This document shows positions 28,920-34,797 of a DNA stretch of 34,797 nucleotides, piece after piece (position 1 is the first letter of the stretch; every line of letters begins with the position of its first letter). This DNA is from a virus. The notes below the pieces were generated by a model. The model made no database searches. It saw nothing but the letters and a program-made list of their open reading frames with translations, and was not told where the DNA came from. Position numbers and translations under genes: made by a program. The stretch covers positions 1-34,797 of IMG/VR virus record IMGVR_UViG_3300012205_000007; one strand, given 5' to 3'.

Positions 28920-29027
28920 ATGCCGGACGAAGAGATCGAAGAATTAAATGAATTAGAGCCAACTGATGACGAAGAAGATGATGAAGAAGACGATAAAGAT
29001 GATGAATTAGAAGACACTGAGAAATAA
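28920..29027 (+). CDS. Highly acidic micro-protein (35 aa), DNA-mimic candidate
   Basis: MPDEEIEELNELEPTDDEED continues with runs of Asp/Glu to a Lys end: about 22 of 35 residues are acidic. AAAGGAGAAG is an excellent ribosome-binding site, which argues it is translated. It follows the SSB-like gene. Small acidic phage proteins often mimic DNA and inhibit host nucleases or act like the acidic SSB tail. Both are guesses here. Confidence 0.72.
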   Translation: MPDEEIEELNELEPTDDEEDDEEDDKDDELEDTEK

Positions 29028-29121
29028 AAATTCTGGTGCCGCTATAGTGGGTAAATAAAGCATTCTTATTCTAATCGTGCAAAGAATAGCAGCCAGTTGA
29101 TTAGAAAAAAGTAGGTAAAAA

Positions 29122-30276
29122 ATGATTAATTTAATTCCAAAGAGAATAGAGCAAGTCGAGATTGATAATATTCTTTTACCTGATAATATTCCAAAATTAC
29201 TAAGAATAGATTTGGTTAAATCTAGAATGCCAATTATTAAAGATGACGGTCACATTATATATGGAGAAAACAAGATTGCTGCATACAAAAGTTTAGGTTA
29301 CAAAAAAATCGAATGTGCAATCTATCCATCAGATCTAGAACCAGAACAATACGATTTGATTAGATCTATAGAAAAGTTTAAAGAAGACCAAACATCTTGG
29401 CAAGCCAGAGTGAAGCTAGAGTTTGAGATTCATAGACTTTTTCAATCTCTTTATGGCGCAGGAAAGAGAGGCCGTGGGCACACGGGCTGGGGCATAAAAG
29501 ACACTGCCGCTCAACTAAACATATCAGTTGGCAAGCTGAATGAAGATGTCAATTTAGCAAAGGCTTTTTTAATAGATCCTGAATTAGAAAAATCAGCTAG
29601 CAGAGATATAGCAAAAAGAGTCTATGAAAAGGCATTCAAGCAAGTTATTTCTGAGTATTCTGCTGACAACTCAGTTCCTAAAATAGAACCAGACAGAGCA
29701 TTTTATGGCAAGCCTGAATTAATATTAAGAGAGCTTCCTGAAGATTGCTTTCATGCTGCTATCTTTGAGATTGACTTGCATTCAGATGAATGGCTAGCTG
29801 ATCTATTTGCTCAAGTTTATGACAAGCTGAGAAAAGATTCATTCTTCTATATTTTCTGCGATATTGATAACTTCAGCTCTTATAAGAATCTCCTGCTAGC
29901 CAGAAACTTCAAGGTTCAGGAATATCCATTAATTAGTTTGTTGAATATAGACAAGTTTAATTCACCAAAACCATGGCAATATACTCTAACATACGAATCT
30001 ATAATTGTAGCAGTCAATGGTGATCCTGCTCTATTAGATGGCAAAATTCACTTTTCAGCGTTTTCAGTAAGCAGCAGACAAAATACAGCCAAGATCTTAC
30101 TCAATCATAGCACTCAGCCCGAATCACTAATTCTTGGAAGCATGTTTATCATTCCAGCTTGCCAGGATTCAAACAGACATTTCATCACAATAGAAAAGGA
30201 CAAAAACAAATATGTACATGAATGCATAAAAAATAAATTAGATCCTCACCGAGATATGACTTATAAATTTACTTAA
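29122..30276 (+). CDS. ParB-like domain fused to an inactivated DNA methyltransferase-like domain
   Basis: A 384-residue protein. Residues 1-70 are ParB/sulfiredoxin-like (IIYGENKIAAYKSLGYKKIE), followed to about 175 by a KorB-type HTH region (GIKDTAAQLNISVGKLNEDV). Residues 190-370 align in pattern with N4/N6 DNA methyltransferases of phage ParB-methylase fusions (YDKLRKDSFFYIFCDIDNFS for a Rossmann strand-helix region, HFITIEKDKNKY at the end). The catalytic DPPY site reads FEIDLHS (215-221) and the SAM-binding DPFxGSG site reads LILGSMFIIP (336-345), so it is probably not an active methylase. AGG precedes the ATG. It may bind DNA or modified bases. Confidence 0.75.
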   Translation: MINLIPKRIEQVEIDNILLPDNIPKLLRIDLVKSRMPIIKDDGHIIYGENKIAAYKSLGYKKIECAIYPSDLEPEQYDLIRSIEKFKEDQTSWQARVKLEFEIHRLFQSLYGAGKRGRGHTGWGIKDTAAQLNISVGKLNEDVNLAKAFLIDPELEKSASRDIAKRVYEKAFKQVISEYSADNSVPKIEPDRAFYGKPELILRELPEDCFHAAIFEIDLHSDEWLADLFAQVYDKLRKDSFFYIFCDIDNFSSYKNLLLARNFKVQEYPLISLLNIDKFNSPKPWQYTLTYESIIVAVNGDPALLDGKIHFSAFSVSSRQNTAKILLNHSTQPESLILGSMFIIPACQDSNRHFITIEKDKNKYVHECIKNKLDPHRDMTYKFT

Positions 30277-30301
30277 GATTTTGAAAAAAGGAGAAAATTA
30301 A

Positions 30302-30436
30302 ATGACTAATATGGAAACAATAGTAGCAATAGGATTCTTTGGCATAATCTGCACGTTAGCAACAGTAGGAATGGCTGTGCATAGGCTTACTGAGGTATAC
30401 ATTCATGAAATAACAAGATTCAAGCCGAATAAATAA
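30302..30436 (+). CDS. Single-pass membrane micro-protein (44 aa)
   Basis: MTNMETIVAIGFFGIICTLA then VGMAVHRLTEVYIHEITRFK: one transmembrane helix and a basic tail. AGGAGAAAATTAATG gives good initiation. Directly adjacent to the next gene (TAA then ATG). Function unknown. Confidence 0.65.
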   Translation: MTNMETIVAIGFFGIICTLATVGMAVHRLTEVYIHEITRFKPNK

Positions 30437-30637
30437 ATGCTAGTCTCATATCACTGCCGTTCATGTGATGAAAAAGGAGAGAAAGAGATATCTCTCGATG
30501 TCTTAAGCAGAAAAAGAAGTGAACTAGACTTGCACACTCTTTCAGCAATTATGACACTAATTGATCACGACTGCAAGAGGAGTAAACATCCAGAGATAGG
30601 TATAAAGCTAAGTAATGATAAGAGGTATAGAAAATGA
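30437..30637 (+). CDS. Small zinc-binding protein (66 aa)
   Basis: MLVSYHCRSCDEKGEKEISL then IDHDCKRSKHPEIGIKLS: one CxxC pair and a later H-x-C. It may be a zinc ribbon with an incomplete second half. Starts at the base after the previous stop. Unknown function. Confidence 0.6.
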   Translation: MLVSYHCRSCDEKGEKEISLDVLSRKRSELDLHTLSAIMTLIDHDCKRSKHPEIGIKLSNDKRYRK

Positions 30638-30843
30638 ACAATAGACTAACTCAGGAAGAAATAGAGAAGTATACTTGGAGGGAAGCAGGTCATAAATATG
30701 TATGGAAGTGCTTAGAGACAGGTAATTTTCATTTTGAAAATGAAGCAAATATGCTCGATGAAACTGAATATGACTATTTAGATGAATGCATAGCAGCTCT
30801 CAATAAGTATGAGGAATATTTAAGTAATCAAAGAGATGCATGA
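30634..30843 (+). CDS. Small hypothetical protein (69 aa)
   Basis: MNNRLTQEEIEKYTWREAGH then EANMLDETEYDYLDECIAAL: acidic helical protein. AGAGG precedes the ATG, and ATGA overlap links it to the zinc protein before it. It overlaps the polymerase fusion by eight bases. Not recognised. Confidence 0.62.
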   Translation: MNNRLTQEEIEKYTWREAGHKYVWKCLETGNFHFENEANMLDETEYDYLDECIAALNKYEEYLSNQRDA

Positions 30844-33340
30844 CTCAATATATGTACCAGGTTTAGGAAATCCTGACGCTAAGCTGATGCTTATCGGGGA
30901 AGCTCCAGGTCAGCAGGAAGAGCTTGATAGAGAACCATTTAAAGGTGCATCTGGTGCTCTTGTTAATGAATGCCTAAGAGATGCGGGATATGATCGATCT
31001 TTGTGTTATATCACTAATGTATGTAAGATTAGGCCTCCAAATAATGATATCAATAAGCTAGAGTTAATTGGCCAAAAAATTGAAGATTTTTTGCCACAAT
31101 TATATGAAGAAATTACCACTATTAATCCGAATTGCATTTTGGCGATTGGTGACATCGCTCTGCGTTACGTTACTGGATTTAAAGGCATTAAGAAATATCG
31201 TGGATCGATACTCTCTGCTGAACGAACTGGCACTAAAACTATTGCAACATTGCACCCAGCATCTTTGCTTCATAACTCAGGAAGTAATACATTATCGTCT
31301 TGGAAAGAATTAAGTGTAATCAAGCATGATTTCGCTCGTGCTGTAGAACAAAGTACTTTTAGAGAAATCAAGCTGCCGAGTAGAAACTTATGGGTTGCTA
31401 GAAATTCTCTCGATGTTGTGCGTTTTTTAGAAAGAAATCAAGACAAAGAATACGTAGCTCTAGACGTAGAGACAATTAAAACTTATGCCCAATGTATTGG
31501 TTTATCTTTCAACGCAAATGAAGCTTGTAGCATACCTTTATTTCTTGATATCATCCCTAATCATGATCTTGCTTATATGTGGCGCATGCTATCTGATTTT
31601 CTTAGCGACACAAAGATTAAGATTATGGCTCAGAATGCTAAGTTCGATGAGAAAAGATGCCGTCAAATAGGTTTAAAATGGCATGGTTGCTATTTTGATA
31701 TGGCAATGGGCTGGCATATTTTATTCTCCGAACTCCCAAAAAGTTTACAGTTTATAAGTTCTTATATAACAGATGAGCCATATTATAAAGATGAAGGTAA
31801 AGAATTTAATCCAAAGATTCACAACATCGATCGATGGTTCTTATATAACGCTAAAGATGCAGCAGTTGAGTTCGAATGCTGCGAGAAGATTTTAGCGGCA
31901 TTAAAAGAAGAAGAACTCTATGAGTTCTTCTTTGATAAGATTATGCCATTGCATAGATTATATAGTGATATCGAAGATATAGGAATTTTGATTGACAAGA
32001 GGATTCGAGCAGATCTACGAAGAAAATATGAGCGGATTAGAGAAGCAAAGCAGGCAAGCCTGATTGAAAACATATCAAAAATGTATCAGCCAGATGATTC
32101 AATCAACCTGGAGATCTTTGGGTTGTATAAGAACTTTAATGTAATGAGTAATGGTCCTAAGAATCAGGTAGCTAAATTATTATATAGCTACCTAAAACTG
32201 CCAGTAAGAGGAGACACTAGCGATGAAACCCTCAAATCTCTTGCTAACAATAACTGTAAGGATCGTAGGAGAAGAGATATCTTACTTACTATCCTTGAAG
32301 TGCGAAAACTGCGGAAAACAATTGGAACATATATTGATGCAAAACTGTCCAATGATGGTAGAATCCATACCCAATGTAATATTAATGGTACAGAATCAGG
32401 TCGTACATCTACCGGAATACTCAAAGCACCAGTGTCAATAGTAAATGAAGGTATTGCACTTCAAACTATGACTAAGCATGAAGATATCCAGTTATCTGAT
32501 GCAGGTGGGGCTGATCTTCGTAGCATGTTTGTTGCTGATGAAAACTATAGCTTTATCGAGCCTGATCTTGCTCAGGCAGAGGATAGAGTAGTATGTGTGC
32601 TTGCTAAAGACTGGCAAGCTTTAAAGGAATACGAACGCACTGAATTTAACTACAATAAACATGGTATTAAAGATGATAAACATACAAAAACTGCAATGAT
32701 AGCTTGTGAGCTTGGATTTGATGCAATAACTGACTACGAGAGGCAAGCTGGCAAGAAAACTAAACATGCAATTAATTATGACATGAAGAAGCACATGCAT
32801 ATGCTCAATCTAGCTAAGTATGCTGGAATATATATCAGCGAGTGGAAAGCAGGCAAGCAGCTTGATTTAGTACATGCTGCCAACCCTAAAATAAGGCAAG
32901 TTTATCACGCTGAGATTCAAGAAGCTTTAAGAGATAATAATTGTGAATTAGTATCTCCACATGGGAGAAGAAGAATATTCTTGAATAAATGGGGAGATGA
33001 ACTATTCAAAGAGGCTTATGCTCATCTACCTCAATGTACTGTGAGCGATCAAGTTAAGTTTGCCATGATTAGAATCAAGAAGAGAATAAGAGAGCTTGCA
33101 GAAAGTTGCTTTTATTTTCTGCTTGAAAGTCATGATTCATTTTTAGCATTATGTCATGACTCAGTAAAAGATAAAGTCTATCCAATTATTAAAGAAGAAC
33201 TAGAAAAGCATATAGATTTTAATTCATGCACGCTAAGTAGGGATTATAAACTAGTCATCCCATGTGAAATATCAGTAGGCAAGCGATGGGTAAATTATTC
33301 AGAACAATTTCTAGATGGCATGAAAAAGATAAAGATATGA
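30836..33340 (+). CDS. Uracil-DNA glycosylase / 3'-5' exonuclease / family A DNA polymerase fusion
   Basis: An 834-residue three-domain protein. Residues 1-170: family 4/5-like uracil-DNA glycosylase, with GEAPGQQEE (21-29), YITNVCKIRPP (58-68) and a TLHPASLL ending (138-145). The Cys residues that bind the usual 4Fe-4S cluster are missing. Residues 185-360: DnaQ-like exonuclease, D210-x-E212 in ALDVETI, N267...D271, Y337-x3-D341. Residues 370-834: family A polymerase, motif A DLAQAEDR (577-584), motif B around GKKTKHAINYD (639-649; the usual Tyr-Gly reads Tyr-Asp), motif C SHDSF (765-769). Replicative polymerase with built-in uracil repair or sensing. Confidence 0.88.
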   Translation: MHDSIYVPGLGNPDAKLMLIGEAPGQQEELDREPFKGASGALVNECLRDAGYDRSLCYITNVCKIRPPNNDINKLELIGQKIEDFLPQLYEEITTINPNCILAIGDIALRYVTGFKGIKKYRGSILSAERTGTKTIATLHPASLLHNSGSNTLSSWKELSVIKHDFARAVEQSTFREIKLPSRNLWVARNSLDVVRFLERNQDKEYVALDVETIKTYAQCIGLSFNANEACSIPLFLDIIPNHDLAYMWRMLSDFLSDTKIKIMAQNAKFDEKRCRQIGLKWHGCYFDMAMGWHILFSELPKSLQFISSYITDEPYYKDEGKEFNPKIHNIDRWFLYNAKDAAVEFECCEKILAALKEEELYEFFFDKIMPLHRLYSDIEDIGILIDKRIRADLRRKYERIREAKQASLIENISKMYQPDDSINLEIFGLYKNFNVMSNGPKNQVAKLLYSYLKLPVRGDTSDETLKSLANNNCKDRRRRDILLTILEVRKLRKTIGTYIDAKLSNDGRIHTQCNINGTESGRTSTGILKAPVSIVNEGIALQTMTKHEDIQLSDAGGADLRSMFVADENYSFIEPDLAQAEDRVVCVLAKDWQALKEYERTEFNYNKHGIKDDKHTKTAMIACELGFDAITDYERQAGKKTKHAINYDMKKHMHMLNLAKYAGIYISEWKAGKQLDLVHAANPKIRQVYHAEIQEALRDNNCELVSPHGRRRIFLNKWGDELFKEAYAHLPQCTVSDQVKFAMIRIKKRIRELAESCFYFLLESHDSFLALCHDSVKDKVYPIIKEELEKHIDFNSCTLSRDYKLVIPCEISVGKRWVNYSEQFLDGMKKIKI

Positions 33341-33510
33341 ACTCTAAGCAAATTCGATTAGATGGTCACGCAGAGTGCCCATATTGTCATAACATTACTA
33401 TATCAAACTTAAACAGATATCCATCAGCAAATGCTACAAGATGTAAACATTGTGGTAAGATCGTTACAAGGAAACAATTCATTATCGCTAACTCTAAAAT
33501 GGTATCTTAA
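33337..33510 (+). CDS. Zinc-ribbon small protein (57 aa)
   Basis: I choose the ATG at 33337, overlapping the polymerase stop as ATGA; a longer frame inside the polymerase gene exists. MNSKQIRLDGHAECPYCHNI followed by ATRCKHCGKIVTRKQF: CPYC and CKHC make a classic zinc ribbon. Likely nucleic-acid-binding. Family unknown. Confidence 0.7.
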   Translation: MNSKQIRLDGHAECPYCHNITISNLNRYPSANATRCKHCGKIVTRKQFIIANSKMVS

Positions 33511-33549
33511 TCATCTTCTTCTTCGCCCAGATTGAGAAAGATCCATAAA

Positions 33550-34758
33550 ATGCATTTCTTAGAACGTGTGGCTAGTGCTTACAGCATGTCTGAAGCACCA
33601 GCGAGATTCTATTATTGGGCAGCCGCTACTGCTCTAGCATCAACAGTTCGTAAAAATGTTTTCATTGATCGTGGAGGAGTTTTTAGACAATATGCAAACA
33701 TATATGTGTTTATAGTTGGAAGATCAGGCATAAGAAAAGGCATCCCTGTGAGTGTAGGCAGAGTTTTGGCAGAGAAAACTGATAATACGAGAATTGTATC
33801 AGGCCGAACTAGCTTCCAAAAGATGATTCAAGATTTAGGTAAAGCTAAATCTCTAGAAAATGGCCGAGTTTTAAAAGAGGCTCATGCATTGATAGTAACA
33901 GGTGAGTTATCTTCTCTGTTAATCAAAGATCCAGATGCATTAAATGTACTGATAGATATATTCAATACTCATGAACATGAGAAAGAATGGATAAACACAT
34001 TAAAGAGCACTAATACAGATGTCTTAAAGAGTCCATGCATAAGTCTGCTAGCTGCTACCAATGAAGAATTATTCTCAGAGACAGTACAAAGTAAAGATGT
34101 CCATGGTGGATTCATTGCTAGAACATTCATCATATATTCAAATGATGCAGCCTGTATCAATCCATTAACTAGAAAAAATGGCAATCCGCCAAATCTAGAC
34201 GATTTGGCGCAGTATCTCAAAGATATAAAAGACGTAAAGGGAGAGTTCCAGTGGACTGATGAAGCAATGGTTATATACGAACAATGGTATGATGACTTGA
34301 AAACTAAATTACAAAATCGATCATTATTTGATCCAACAGGAACTTACGAAAGACTTGGAGATCAGGTAATCAAACTAGCAATGATCATATCATTAGCATA
34401 TGATGACTCTCTGTTAATTAAAGCTATTCACATAGAGGAGGCAATGAACGAATGTGAGCTATGCTGTCAAGGTATGAAGCAACTTACTTTAGGTCACGGG
34501 AAAAATAAATCTAATGAAGGTTCTTGTATGAGAATGATTATCAAAGCACTTATAGATATCCCAGATCACAAGATGACTAGAGAGCAATTGCTTTCTCGAT
34601 ATTGGGGAGATATTAGCGTGTTTGATATAGACAGGATAGCGGAGACAATGCAAGCCGCTGGTGCTATTGATATTAAAGTTAATGGCAGAAATTATACTTA
34701 CGCCCTAAAGCCAAGTGCGTTAGATCTGTATGTGAACTTCAAGACTCAGATTTTTTAG
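33550..34758 (+). CDS. DUF3987-like DNA helicase/primase-type protein
   Basis: A 402-residue protein from the ATG at 33550; an in-frame TTG at 33532 is possible. The opening (ERVASAYSMSEAPARFYYWA) and the following Walker-like site match DUF3987 proteins found with phage and plasmid replication genes. The P-loop reads VGRSGIRKGIPV (G57 to K63): the Ser/Thr after the Lys is Gly, so ATP binding may be altered. HALIVTGELSSLL (Walker-B-like) and SLLAATNEELF follow. The C-terminal 100 residues look like a winged helix (MTREQLLSRYWGDISVFDID). Possibly the replicative helicase. Confidence 0.72.
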   Translation: MHFLERVASAYSMSEAPARFYYWAAATALASTVRKNVFIDRGGVFRQYANIYVFIVGRSGIRKGIPVSVGRVLAEKTDNTRIVSGRTSFQKMIQDLGKAKSLENGRVLKEAHALIVTGELSSLLIKDPDALNVLIDIFNTHEHEKEWINTLKSTNTDVLKSPCISLLAATNEELFSETVQSKDVHGGFIARTFIIYSNDAACINPLTRKNGNPPNLDDLAQYLKDIKDVKGEFQWTDEAMVIYEQWYDDLKTKLQNRSLFDPTGTYERLGDQVIKLAMIISLAYDDSLLIKAIHIEEAMNECELCCQGMKQLTLGHGKNKSNEGSCMRMIIKALIDIPDHKMTREQLLSRYWGDISVFDIDRIAETMQAAGAIDIKVNGRNYTYALKPSALDLYVNFKTQIF

Positions 34759-34780
34759 TTTAATTTAGCAAAAGAAAATA

Positions 34781-34797
34781 ATGTATAGCATAGAAGA
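34781..34797 (+). CDS. Possible 5' end of next gene
   Basis: An ATG at 34781 opens a frame (MYSIE...) that runs to the right edge. Only five codons are visible and there is no strong ribosome-binding site, but it is the expected spacing after the previous stop. Confidence 0.3.

Noticed and set aside
28808-29017. Serine-rich minus-strand frame opposite the acidic micro-gene
   Set aside because: The poly-Ser is the complement of GAT/GAA codons; the plus-strand gene has an ideal ribosome-binding site and fits the operon direction.
29069-29106. Inverted repeat TTCTAATC/GATTAGAA as terminator before the ParB-like gene
   Set aside because: Weak AT-rich stem with a long loop and followed by A rather than T on the plus strand.

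Overview
This window is a contiguous piece of an AT-rich (by eye, high 30s % GC) tailed double-stranded DNA phage genome. The evidence is a large terminase, a small-terminase candidate, a portal, a scaffold-like protein and a major-capsid candidate in one arm, and a DNA polymerase, helicase, nuclease and RecA-like ATPase in the other. No integrase, CI-type repressor, rRNA, tRNA or CRISPR array was seen. The host cannot be named. The signal peptides, double-psi-barrel protein and holin-like proteins suggest a Gram-negative-type bacterium, which is inference only. The standard genetic code fits all genes.

Layout. From 1 to about 19.6 kb everything is on the minus strand. Read in the direction of transcription (right to left) it runs: an early or accessory block of micro-genes (19.64-17.96 kb); a control region with a promoter candidate (17.5 kb); small terminase, tiny zinc protein and large terminase (17.4-14.5 kb); two small membrane proteins and an RlpA-like double-psi-barrel protein (14.4-13.2 kb); small virion or unknown proteins with a DEDDh exonuclease (13.2-9.8 kb); portal (9.8-7.4 kb); a host-interaction block with a leucine-rich-repeat protein, a collagen-like protein and a secreted discoidin-like protein (7.4-3.8 kb); scaffold and major capsid (3.8-1.2 kb); then unknown genes running off the left edge.

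Between 19.64 and 20.48 kb lies a divergent control region with direct repeats, a (TA)n tract flanked by four copies of an iteron-like element (candidate origin) and a good sigma70-type promoter. From 20.48 kb rightwards everything is on the plus strand: zinc-ribbon micro-proteins, SNF2 helicase, Cas4/RecB-like nuclease, a J-domain protein, a VWA (MIDAS) protein, an orphan histidine-kinase DHp-like domain, a Sak4/RecA-like ATPase, an SSB-like protein, an acidic micro-protein, a ParB fused to an apparently inactivated DNA methyltransferase, a uracil-DNA-glycosylase/exonuclease/family-A-polymerase fusion and a DUF3987-like helicase/primase-type protein.

How the parts fit. The plus arm looks like the replication/recombination programme driven by the 20.34 kb promoter. 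The minus arm looks like packaging, lysis and morphogenesis. The most unusual material is the chain J-domain, VWA, DHp-like domain and RecA-like ATPase, the ParB with a dead-looking methyltransferase, and a shared N-terminal module on two adhesin-like proteins of otherwise different architecture. Many genes under 60 codons are reported. Their coding status rests on tight packing, start/stop overlaps and ribosome-binding sites. All family assignments are by reading motifs, without database searches.
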